From contig NZ_JAJUXI010000012.1 in the NCBI RefSeq assembly GCF_021390515.1, forward strand, positions 186,001 to 250,000: a stretch of DNA of 64,000 nt, given 5' to 3'. Origin of the DNA: Dyadobacter sp. CY326. GTDB taxonomy: Bacteria > Bacteroidota > Bacteroidia > Cytophagales > Spirosomataceae. The notes under the pieces are model-generated. The model did not search any database. It was not told the DNA's origin and saw nothing but the letters and a program-made list of their open reading frames with translations. Made by a program: the position numbers and the translations under genes. Below, one piece after another: positions 34,323 through 42,222 of this stretch; the stretch's first letter is position 1, and each line of letters opens with the position of its first letter.

Positions 34323-34928
34323 TCATTCGGTTTGCATGTTTTTTGGGAGCGCAAGTTGACTTACCTGCTCCCGGAATGCTGAGGGCGTTTGACCTAAATG
34401 CAATTTTACGAATTTGTTAAAATGACTCAAGTCCGTAAATCCGAGCTCATTGCTGATCTCTTTGATAGAGAAATAACTGTAACGCAGGCGGTTTTCAATC
34501 AAATGCAACTTGTTCCGGGCGACATAATTCCCAAGCGTAAAACCGGTTTGCTCTTTAAAGAATATCCCGAAATAATGTTTCGAAAGGCCGAACACAGTTG
34601 CCAAATGGCTTGCCTGCGTTTTTTCTGTCGCGTAAATGTTCTGGTGAATGTATTGAATAATCTGACTGATCTTGTCGACGTTTTTTCTCCGAGCCTCAGG
34701 CAAGTTGGGAGATATATTTTGTTTGATCATTGCGAGGATTGTTTGCACGAGGAAAAACAATGTTTCGCTTGCTTCATTTTTACGATCTTTCCAGTCCGAC
34801 ACCGTCAGCCGCATCAGGCTGTCCATTCTTGCTTTTGCACTTTCCGTCTTCAATAATGGAACAGTGCGGTTTTGGGCCAAAAAAGCATCAAAACCATGGA
34901 AGAAAGAAAACAGCGCTTGTTGCGGGCG
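34323..34928 (-). pseudogene. AraC-family regulator, N-terminal part lost
   Basis: Only the C-terminal part remains: an interdomain helix (AQNRTVPLLKTESAKARMDSLM) and a complete pair of AraC helix-turn-helix motifs (TQASHLATVFGLSKHYFGIFFKEQTGFTLGNYV and FSIKEISNELGFTDLSHFNKFVKLHLGQTPSAFRE). The frame is open back to a TAG at 34929-34931 without any ATG; homologous-looking sequence (HGFDAFLAQNR) begins only just inside. The cupin-like effector domain (roughly 100 or more residues) is missing. The lost part is replaced by the start of an SDR gene read on the other strand, so a deletion has fused the two loci. Confidence 0.7.
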
Positions 34929-35600
34929 CTAATGGCGTAATCGGCCAAAATCTGATCAAGCATTTATCATCGTTACCAACTTGGAATGTCATTGGATTAT
35001 CGAGAAGAGGCGGAGCCGCGAAGCAAAATGTCACTTACATTGCGGTGGACCTATTGGATAAGGCAGACGTTGCAACTAAACTTAGGCGCCTATCATCAGT
35101 AACACACCTTTTCTATGCGGCATATCAGGATCGGCCAACGTGGGCTGAACTGGAAGCCAGGAGCGTACGACGCGCTCTTAGAGATGACCGATTCGAGCTT
35201 GCTGGCAAAGGCGACTGTATGGGCGGCCACGGAACAGGCTTGTGCAAATCAGGCCTTTAACATTAATAATGGAGACCTTTTCAGATGGAGCGGGATGTGG
35301 CCAAAAATCGCGCGATATTTTGAAATGGAAGTTGCGCCGCCTTTGCAAATGCCACTGGCAACGGTCATGGCGGATAAGGAAATTATTTGGAAGAAAATGA
35401 TTGCGAAATATGGCCTCGCTGAGCACACTTTCCAAGAATTATCTTCTTGGAATTTTGCTGACTTCGTGTTTTCCTGGGATTACGACATGTTTGCGGATGG
35501 CTCCAAGGCCCGTAAATTAGGATTTCATGAATATGCGGAAACGGAAGCGATGTTCATTCAAATTTTTGAGGAACTCAAAAAACAAAAGGTGATTCCATAA
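34896..35600 (+). pseudogene. SDR-family reductase (PRISE-like), frameshifted and internally deleted
   Basis: The Rossmann start KTALVAGANGVIGQNLIKHL is present, but the nearest proper ATG (34896) is one frame off; adding one A in the AAAA run restores MEERKTALVAG. The frame reads on to about THLFYAAYQDRPTWAEL (35100-35150), then becomes nonsense. From about 35155 another frame continues with PGAYDALLEMTDSSLLAKATVWAA and NIMNNGDLFRW-like blocks (here NINNGDLFRW) to VIP at the TAA 35598-35600. In progesterone-5-beta-reductase-like SDRs these blocks are separated by well over 100 residues, so the catalytic middle is deleted. Confidence 0.7.
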
Positions 35601-35602
35601 AA

Positions 35603-35633
35603 AAGCCCGCCCCGAATCAAATGGGGTGGGCTT
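35603..35633. terminator. strong hairpin terminator
   Basis: AAGCCCGCCCC-GAATCAAAT-GGGGTGGGCTT with A's on the left and TCATTTT on the right. One G-T pair. It can serve the SDR remnant (plus strand) and the secreted protein gene at 35654-36043 (minus strand). Confidence 0.8.
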
Positions 35634-35653
35634 CATTTTACGCTTGAATGTGC

Positions 35654-36043
35654 TTAGTTTTTTGGCGTAGATCCGCGGCTGTCTTTTAGCGCGTCAGCGG
35701 ATTTTTCACCTGTCTTTTTCTCTGGTGCGCCTTCCTTGTTCAATTTCGAAACATTGGATCTGCCTTTTGCCTGATTTCCTTCTTTGCCCGTTCCTGCGGA
35801 TGTGTTGGAGCCATTCACTTGCCCGGCTTTTCCTGCCTGGGTTGCCTTGCTATTGCCCACATCGTGATTTGCTCCTTGTGTAGATCCTTGCGTGTCCGTC
35901 CCCTCGTTCTTATTTCCCGTTCTGCTGGTTTGACTTGTTGTAGTTGAAGCCTGTTTCGGGCTGGTGGATTGTGTTGTTGACTGCGCATAACTTGCCGCAG
36001 AAACTGCCAGTACGAATAAAAAACTTAATGCTAACTTCTTCAT
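35654..36043 (-). CDS. small low-complexity secreted protein
   Basis: A 129-residue protein with a clear signal peptide (MKKLALSFLFVLAVSAASYAQ). The mature part is rich in Ser, Thr, Gly, Asn, Gln and Lys with no hydrophobic core (STTQSTSPKQASTTTSQTSRTGNK), so it is probably unstructured. It has no cysteine and no recognised domain. A similar but Pro/Thr-rich protein is encoded at 38494-38886. Function unknown; a surface, matrix or stress-related disordered protein is a guess. Confidence 0.65.
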   Translation of the reverse strand: MKKLALSFLFVLAVSAASYAQSTTQSTSPKQASTTTSQTSRTGNKNEGTDTQGSTQGANHDVGNSKATQAGKAGQVNGSNTSAGTGKEGNQAKGRSNVSKLNKEGAPEKKTGEKSADALKDSRGSTPKN

Positions 36044-36163
36044 GATTCAATTATTTAGTTGATGAATTCAATGTTGCCTAGTAAAAATCATACCCGCGCA
36101 GTCAAAAGGGACATGTGGCATGGATATTTACAAGTGGGCCTAAACGCACCTAAATCGCATGAT

Positions 36164-37489
36164 ATGAAGTTATCTATGACTCAACCTAAATTTGTTTGGT
36201 CGCTTGTAAAAGACAGTTTTTCCGAATTTATGGATGATAACTGCCTCAAACTAAGCGCAGCCTTATCATATTACACCATTTTTTCGATTGCCCCCATGCT
36301 GCTCGTTATCATTTCGATTGCAAGCATTGTGTTTGGCAAAGAGGCTTTTCAAGGCGAACTATTTGGTCAAATCAGCGGATTAGTGGGTAAAGAAGCCGCG
36401 GCTCAAATTCAGGAGCTGATCAAAAATGCGGAACTTTCCAATAAATCGGGCGTTGCTGCCACCGTTGGGGTCGTGACGCTGCTGATTGGTGCAACGGGGG
36501 TTTTTGCGGAAATTCAGGATTCGATCAATTATATATGGTCTATAAAATCGAAACCTAAAAAGGGCTGGGTTCAATATCTTAAAAACCGGCTGCTTTCATT
36601 TTCGATCATTATTACACTTGGATTTTTATTAATTGTGACCCTGGGCGTAAATACGGCGGTTGACCTGCTAAGCGGTCGGCTGGAACGTTATTTCTCCGAA
36701 GTTTCGGTCATCTTCTTTTCTGTTCTCAACGTTGCGCTCGTTCTGGTCATTATAACAGCGCTTTTTTCGGTTATTTTCAAAGTGCTTCCGGACGGCCACG
36801 TGCGTTGGAAAGAATGTCTGGTGGGCGCTGGCTTTACATCCATTCTTTTTGCGATTGGTAAATTGGCGATTAGCTTTTATCTAGGCAAACAAGATTTGGG
36901 AGCTTCTTATGGGGCCTCGGCGTCTATTGTAATTTTACTCACTTGGGTTTACTATTCGTCGATCATTCTTTATTTTGGAGCCGAGTTTACAAAAGTTTAC
37001 GCCAAGACGGACGGGGTGGCCATTTCGCCTAATGAGCACGCGGTGCTGATGGTGCGACGGGAAATGGAGCTCGATCACCCTGATGCCGCTGCAACTGCGG
37101 AACACATTGCAAACCACGCAGATTCGGCAACTCCAAAGGCTGCAACCCATAGTCTGATCGATTCGGTCAGCGGATTTATTGATGACAAGCTGAATGCGAT
37201 AAGGGCGGAGATTAAGGCAAAGATTGCCGAGGTTACCGCACCGTTTTCTTATTACGCTTTCATTGCAATTGTGACGTTTATCATTTTAATCGTCGTGGTG
37301 GTGTTGCTTGGACATTTGCTAAACAATGCATTTGACAGCGATTACCTTGGATTTGTAGTGTTACTGGGCTTTACATTGGTCTTGTTTTCGTTGTGCTTTA
37401 TCTATCGCGAAAAGCTATTGATATCGATTAAAAAGGCGATCGCGAAAAAAGTGCAAGCCAGTGAAGTGCAGGCTAATTCGGAGTCATAA
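36164..37489 (+). CDS. YihY/BrkB-family inner-membrane protein
   Basis: A 441-residue membrane protein. The start is uncertain: ATGs at 36164 and 36176 both precede the family core, while the ORF could open at 36059. The core SLVKDSFSEFMDDNCLKLSAALSYYTIFSIAPMLLVII is the hallmark N-terminal block, followed by about six transmembrane segments (ending near SIVILLTWVYYSSIILYFGAEFTKVYA). The C-terminal extension is unusual: a soluble stretch (about 300-375), then two further hydrophobic segments (YYAFIAIVTFIILIVVVVLLGHL; YLGFVVLLGFTLVLFSLCFIY) and a Lys-rich tail. The family's function is not settled; older names (ribonuclease BN) are wrong for it. Confidence 0.88.
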   Translation: MKLSMTQPKFVWSLVKDSFSEFMDDNCLKLSAALSYYTIFSIAPMLLVIISIASIVFGKEAFQGELFGQISGLVGKEAAAQIQELIKNAELSNKSGVAATVGVVTLLIGATGVFAEIQDSINYIWSIKSKPKKGWVQYLKNRLLSFSIIITLGFLLIVTLGVNTAVDLLSGRLERYFSEVSVIFFSVLNVALVLVIITALFSVIFKVLPDGHVRWKECLVGAGFTSILFAIGKLAISFYLGKQDLGASYGASASIVILLTWVYYSSIILYFGAEFTKVYAKTDGVAISPNEHAVLMVRREMELDHPDAAATAEHIANHADSATPKAATHSLIDSVSGFIDDKLNAIRAEIKAKIAEVTAPFSYYAFIAIVTFIILIVVVVLLGHLLNNAFDSDYLGFVVLLGFTLVLFSLCFIYREKLLISIKKAIAKKVQASEVQANSES

Positions 37490-37506
37490 TAGTTAGCGAA
37501 AAAACA

Positions 37507-37537
37507 AAAAAGAGGACTCTGGAAGGTCCTCTTTTTT
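37507..37537. terminator. terminator after the YihY-family gene
   Basis: AGAGGAC-TCTGGAAG-GTCCTCT flanked by A and T runs, usable from both sides; the gene at 37568-37876 converges on it. Confidence 0.85.
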
Positions 37538-37567
37538 GTATAATAGGTGAAGTTGAAGTGCGGTATG

Positions 37568-37876
37568 TTAGCTATTTTGTTGAATTACCCACATCCAGTC
37601 TGTGGGCCATGCATTGGAATTAATGCTATCGTGGCTGACCAATTCCTCGTCCACCATTTCATAACCAAGCAATTTGCCTCCTTGCTTTTCTACTTCCGCC
37701 CGAGCATAATTATGGAGTTGAATCCAAGTGTCTGACGAAATCGAGTCTGCTGATACAAATGCAAACTGCTTCCATTGCGGGTCTGCGGATTCGTTTACGT
37801 ACCGCAATAAAAGATAATGCTTAAAGCTCTCATTACTCAAAGACAGAACTGTTTTTTTGATGCTCACTTGTCTCAT
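37568..37876 (-). CDS. hypothetical protein
   Basis: A 102-residue soluble protein, MRQVSIKKTVLSLSNESFKHY at the start. Mixed alpha/beta composition with WKQFAFVSADSISSDTWIQLHNYARAEVEKQGGKLLGYEMVD in the middle and several Trp near the C-terminus. No family recognised. The plausible start, the length and its own convergent terminator make it a likely real gene. The 268 bp upstream (37877-38144) contain no gene; they form the shared region with the plus-strand gene at 38145. Confidence 0.55.
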   Translation of the reverse strand: MRQVSIKKTVLSLSNESFKHYLLLRYVNESADPQWKQFAFVSADSISSDTWIQLHNYARAEVEKQGGKLLGYEMVDEELVSHDSINSNAWPTDWMWVIQQNS

Positions 37877-38144
37877 GGTTCGAAAATTTAGATTATCCTA
37901 AAAAATATTCATAAAATATAAATCCCTCACCGATATACGTTACCGCTTTGGGAAAGGATTCAACGGAAAGTCAGAAATTACTGTTTTTATGTCAATATTC
38001 TTGCATTCAAAAGTCTTGCCACTTAACTTGTACAAATATTTCTAGTAACTAATTCTACAATCAAAACTTAATTGTTTGCAACGCGTGCTAAATAAAATTT
38101 TGGCATAAAAATTTATTTGGATGCACTTGTAAACATCTTATTTC

Positions 38145-38396
38145 ATGGTCACATTAAACTATATCAAAGACGAGTGGGTGAAGGAGAAAAACGGATCCCG
38201 ACTTATGCAAGTAGACGAATATCAAATTGTAGAAACTGTAACCTATGAGAACGGAAGCTCAACGCCTATAACGAGAAGAGCCTACAATGGAAAAGTTTGG
38301 TGCACCTGGGTAAATGAAAACCAGACAGTTGTTACGCAACCTTTTCCAGAGTCGGATTTAGAGCCGGCTATACGCCAATCCGCAGCCAATTACTGA
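38145..38396 (+). CDS. small hypothetical protein
   Basis: An 83-residue soluble protein (MVTLNYIKDEWVKEKNGSRL) of probable beta structure (EYQIVETVTYENGSS; RRAYNGKVWCTWVNENQTVVTQPFPESDLEPAI). The closing lines recall small Bacteroidota proteins that describe 'message/response to external genome' style folds of unknown role, but I do not recognise a named family. It is followed after about 45 nt by a strong terminator, which supports a single-gene unit. Confidence 0.55.
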   Translation: MVTLNYIKDEWVKEKNGSRLMQVDEYQIVETVTYENGSSTPITRRAYNGKVWCTWVNENQTVVTQPFPESDLEPAIRQSAANY

Positions 38397-38440
38397 TTTT
38401 GCACTGATCTTTGTTCTGACCATAACGAACTCGATGCAGA

Positions 38441-38474
38441 AAAAGCCCGGAAATCAGATTTCCGGGCTTTTTTG
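38441..38474. terminator. strong hairpin terminator
   Basis: AAAAGCCCGGAAAT-CA-GATTTCCGGGCTTTTTT, with an effective loop of five to six bases. It serves the small gene at 38145 and the convergent secreted-protein gene at 38494. Confidence 0.85.
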
Positions 38475-38493
38475 CTTTAAAATTGACTTAGAG

Positions 38494-38886
38494 TTAAGGT
38501 CTTTTATTAGGATCTGAGCCACCTGCTGATTTTGTTGTATCAGCTTCATTATCAGAACGTTTATTAGTCCTGCGACTTCTTTCATCCTTTTTTTTATCGG
38601 TTGGAATAATTGCATCTTTAACGTAAGCCTCACTCACTCGCTGCGATTTTATAAGCGTATCTTCCGATGGAATGTTCGATGGCCTCACTGGCGATTGCGG
38701 CGAATTAAAGTCAGGACTTTTCTCCGTGGTCGGGTTGGCAGACGCAGGAGTTGTTGTGGTAGGATCCTGAGTCGGCACGGTTTGTGGCGTGGACGGAGAT
38801 GTGGGCGTGGTTGGGATATCCTGGGCGTATCCGGCTGCCGAAACTCCCAGCAGACCAACCATTATAAATGTTTTTAATGTCTTCAT
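38494..38886 (-). CDS. Pro/Thr-rich low-complexity secreted protein
   Basis: A 130-residue protein with signal peptide MKTLKTFIMVGLLGVSAAGYAQ; a second ATG two codons upstream (38892) is also possible. The mature part is Pro/Thr/Ser-rich (IPTTPTSPSTPQTVPTQ) and then charged (DKKKDERSRRTNKRSDNEAD), with no folded domain visible. It resembles the protein encoded at 35654 in plan, not in sequence. Function unknown. Confidence 0.6.
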   Translation of the reverse strand: MKTLKTFIMVGLLGVSAAGYAQDIPTTPTSPSTPQTVPTQDPTTTTPASANPTTEKSPDFNSPQSPVRPSNIPSEDTLIKSQRVSEAYVKDAIIPTDKKKDERSRRTNKRSDNEADTTKSAGGSDPNKRP

Positions 38887-39179
38887 TGTCAATATCGTTT
38901 TGTGAAATGATCCGATTTAACTTACGGATACATAGTCATCTAAAACTATTCCTGAAAACGAAAAACTAGCCATTAAAATTGGCTCTTCGACATTGAAGTC
39001 ATACGACTTTGTACAGGCCATTTTAATTATAAATAAGTTTAAAGGAATTTACTTATTTCACTAAGAGCAAATAAGTTATCCCCACAATGCGTATCTCATT
39101 ACCCAGTCTATACTAGGCAGAGAAATCAGCAAATTGTAGGCTCGGTAAAACGGCTGCTAGAAGTAGTTCTATAAGTGTT

Positions 39180-41120
39180 TCAGCTGTAAACACGCTTCAT
39201 CCGGATCTTTTCTCCGGGCGTCAAGACCAGCGGCACCTTTTCAACTTTTACAGAACTGCTGTCCAAACCAAACCATTTGTCCTCCGAAGTTGTGATGCTT
39301 TTTATCGCAAAATAAATCTTCATAGTCAGCTCTTCCATGAATGGCAGGTTATTCTCAATCGACAGATAACGCTCCAAGACAATGAACCGGAAATCACCCG
39401 TAATGTTTTGGCGGTTAAGTGATTCGTAACGGCTTGTAATGTCTACTTCTTTGTTCAAAACCATATCCTCCACGACCTTGCGGAAGAAAAGATTAATGCG
39501 CTGTTCAATTCGGAAACCTAATCGGAAAGTCACTTTAATCACATCATCTTCGGCAAGAATGTTAACGTGATAATCCATCGTATAGGGCTCATCGGTTGTT
39601 TCTACATGGACAAACCAATAAATGTCCGCGCGCTTTGGCCGCTTATAAAAAATGGAATAAATGATCTTAGTTTCAATCTCCGACTCGTGCGGCGCATTGG
39701 ACATGAAAATCAAGTGCGTTGAATATTTGGGAATGCTGATGTCGTTGCTGAGCTCTCGTAAAGGATTGATGTATTTGACCAGATTCTCAAATTCAGTCAA
39801 TCTCATTTTGATAAAATAAGCCCTTAACCAAACTGTGATAACAAAACCAATGATGGTGGCCAGCACCAACGAAACCCAGCCGCCATGCATGAATTTCAAC
39901 AAATTGGCCGCAAGGAACGATCCTTCGATCGCAAGGTAAACCGTTAGAAAAACAGCCAAAAAAGCCTTTCTGACATTGTGCACATACAAATACACCGACA
40001 TCAGAATGGTCGTCATGATCATTGTCAGCGTAATGGCAAGTCCATAAGCTGCTTCCATGTGTGACGATTCTTTAAAATATAGCACAATCCCCACACAGCC
40101 CGCCCACAAAAGCCAATTGACGCTTGGCACATAAAGCTGACCCTTTTGATCACTTGGATAAACCAGCCTCACTTTTGGCCAGAAATTAAGCCTGATTGCT
40201 TCCGAAATCAATGTAAATGAGCCACTGATTAATGCCTGGCTCGCAATGATGGTGGCCATGGTTGCAATGCAAATTCCAGGTAAAAGCCACCAGTCAGGCA
40301 TGATTTCATAAAACGGCTTTTTGCCTTCCAAATAGGTTCCTGCATGCGCAACCAGCCACGCGCCTTGACCGAAATAATTCAGGATAAGACACGTTTTTAC
40401 GAAAATCCAGCTTACCCGGATATTCCCTCTTCCGCAATGGCCAAGGTCGCTATACAATGCTTCCGCTCCTGTTGTGCACAGAAAAACAGCGCCTAACATC
40501 CAAAATCCGCCGGGATGGTTGGTTAGCAATTGAAAACCATAATACGGGTTTAGCGCTTTTAAGATCTCCAAATGCCCGCTCAACTGGTGAACGCCCAGAA
40601 CGGCAAGCATTAAGAACCAGATCATCATGACAGGTCCAAAGGCGCGACCAACGATGGTTGTGCCAAAAATTTGAATGATAAACAACAAGGTCAGGATTCC
40701 GATAACAATGGGAATGGTCTGAATTTGCGGATACAATAATTGAAGCCCTTCGACGGCCGACGATACGGAAATCGGCGGCGTAATGATGCCATCTGCAAGC
40801 AGCGTACACGCCCCGATAATCGCGGGAACAGTCAGCCATTTTGCATTCTTCCTTACGAGCGCGTATAATGCCAGAATCCCGCCTTCTCCCTTGTTATCGG
40901 CCCGAAGAATCAGAATGACATACTTTAATGTTGTTTGTAGCGTAAGCGTCCAGAAAATGCAAGAAACTGCGCCATAAACGACTTCCGGGGAAATTTTTTC
41001 TTTGCCAATGATGGCTTGCATTACGTATAAGGGCGAAGTGCCGATGTCGCCAAAGATAATTCCTAACGCCACTAAAAGACCGGCAGCAGACGCTTTATCA
41101 AGATGTTTGTGGGATCCCAT
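39180..41120 (-). CDS. kup: Kup-family potassium uptake transporter
   Basis: A 646-residue membrane protein of typical Kup length. The N-terminal segment LLVALGIIFGDIGTSPLYVMQAIIG is the family signature, followed by VYGAVSCIFWTLTLQTTLKYV and GEGGILALYALVR. About 12 transmembrane segments fill the first 440 residues, and a cytosolic C-terminal domain of about 200 residues completes it. It imports K+ with protons across the inner membrane. It is a single-gene unit; the 287 bp after it (38893-39179) contain no gene. Confidence 0.96.
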   Translation of the reverse strand: MGSHKHLDKASAAGLLVALGIIFGDIGTSPLYVMQAIIGKEKISPEVVYGAVSCIFWTLTLQTTLKYVILILRADNKGEGGILALYALVRKNAKWLTVPAIIGACTLLADGIITPPISVSSAVEGLQLLYPQIQTIPIVIGILTLLFIIQIFGTTIVGRAFGPVMMIWFLMLAVLGVHQLSGHLEILKALNPYYGFQLLTNHPGGFWMLGAVFLCTTGAEALYSDLGHCGRGNIRVSWIFVKTCLILNYFGQGAWLVAHAGTYLEGKKPFYEIMPDWWLLPGICIATMATIIASQALISGSFTLISEAIRLNFWPKVRLVYPSDQKGQLYVPSVNWLLWAGCVGIVLYFKESSHMEAAYGLAITLTMIMTTILMSVYLYVHNVRKAFLAVFLTVYLAIEGSFLAANLLKFMHGGWVSLVLATIIGFVITVWLRAYFIKMRLTEFENLVKYINPLRELSNDISIPKYSTHLIFMSNAPHESEIETKIIYSIFYKRPKRADIYWFVHVETTDEPYTMDYHVNILAEDDVIKVTFRLGFRIEQRINLFFRKVVEDMVLNKEVDITSRYESLNRQNITGDFRFIVLERYLSIENNLPFMEELTMKIYFAIKSITTSEDKWFGLDSSSVKVEKVPLVLTPGEKIRMKRVYS

Positions 41121-41164
41121 TTACTTAGTTTATTGACAGAGCGCGAAATTAGATATCCAGCGCC

Positions 41165-42130
41165 TTAAAAAGTGTAGAACTCATAATTAATGTTCCACTT
41201 TATTTCTTCACCAGGTTTTGCGGAGAGACGAATGTAAGGCTCGGGGCAGGAAGTGGTTGGACAAGCCCAGTAAACAAGTTTTTCCAAAGGCTTATCACCC
41301 GTAATCCTGACGCCAGCCGATGTCTTGACATTCTCGATGCGGATGTCATAATCTTTCGCCGTCGGGCCAAAGCCTTTCAAACCACTGCTGAAAACCTGAT
41401 CCTTATTCTCCATTGCACGCGAGTAATTCAATGTCTTGCCTTTCGCATTGATTATGGTGCCAAAACCCGCGCCTTCACCGCTTACATCGAACGGAAAAAC
41501 AACCCTGATATTTTCATTGGTGGGCTCTTTATCAATCATGAAAAAATTGTGATTGTAAGTGCTTGTTGCGATGTCCTTGGTTCCGGTGTTTTTCAGACTG
41601 TGTTCCAGTACAAGCTGCGGCTTTCCTGCGACCAATTTCAATGTTTTCTTATACACATATGCATAACCCGTGGCGTCTTTGAGCACGTGAGTGAATGTCA
41701 CATGATCCTTTTGCTTATCCACTGTCCACTTGCCTCCGTCTTTGATTTTGTAATCCGTTGCGAAGGAATATTTCTTGTCGTCGGGCTTTATGAGCACACC
41801 AACGCCAATTTTCACAAATGTCTCACCTGGCTTTGCCTGATCAAAATCGAGCGCAACAAATTCTTCAACCGGCCCCATAATGGCGTCATGCAGCTTGGGA
41901 TCGTAAGTGCCATTCCATTGTCCAAAATATGAATGTCCCTTATATTCAAGACTCGGCACCTGACCGGCCCAATCGAACCGCACGCCACGATAATATCCGG
42001 ACGCGCTATCTGGCAAATACAGCTTGGCGTTAATTATTCCGTTTGTAATGTCAGTTTGTGGAAAGTCGATGAATGTAAATGCGCTGATTAGCAGGCATAG
42101 TGATGCACTGAATGCGATTATTCTTTTCAT
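41165..42130 (-). CDS. hypothetical secreted protein, sugar-mutarotase-like beta fold
   Basis: A 321-residue protein; the ATG at 42130 (MKRIIAFSASLCLLISAFTF) provides a signal peptide, while the longer ORF start at 42181 falls in the neighbouring gene's terminator hairpin. The body is almost all beta strands (IINAKLYLPDSASGYYRGVRFDWAGQVPSLEYKGHSYFGQW; LVLEHSLKNTGTKDIATSTYNHNFFMID; CPEPYIRLSAKPGEEIKWNINYEF). The pattern of N..HNFF and an acidic late strand resembles aldose-1-epimerase-fold proteins, but catalytic residues cannot be assigned. Expected in the periplasm. Confidence 0.6.
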   Translation of the reverse strand: MKRIIAFSASLCLLISAFTFIDFPQTDITNGIINAKLYLPDSASGYYRGVRFDWAGQVPSLEYKGHSYFGQWNGTYDPKLHDAIMGPVEEFVALDFDQAKPGETFVKIGVGVLIKPDDKKYSFATDYKIKDGGKWTVDKQKDHVTFTHVLKDATGYAYVYKKTLKLVAGKPQLVLEHSLKNTGTKDIATSTYNHNFFMIDKEPTNENIRVVFPFDVSGEGAGFGTIINAKGKTLNYSRAMENKDQVFSSGLKGFGPTAKDYDIRIENVKTSAGVRITGDKPLEKLVYWACPTTSCPEPYIRLSAKPGEEIKWNINYEFYTF

Positions 42131-42162
42131 GTTCGGATTTAGGAATTTTAGGACAAATAAAA

Positions 42163-42202
42163 AGACAGTAAGAACATGCAATGATACATTTTCTTACTGT
42201 CT
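42163..42202 (-). terminator. terminator of the molybdenum hydroxylase genes
   Basis: Perfect 12-bp arms AGACAGTAAGAA (42163-42174) and TTCTTACTGTCT (42191-42202) with T's following on the minus strand (TTTTTATTTG). It lies 20 nt after the stop of the large subunit gene. Confidence 0.75.
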
Positions 42203-42222
42203 GATTTGTTATTTTAATTTTG

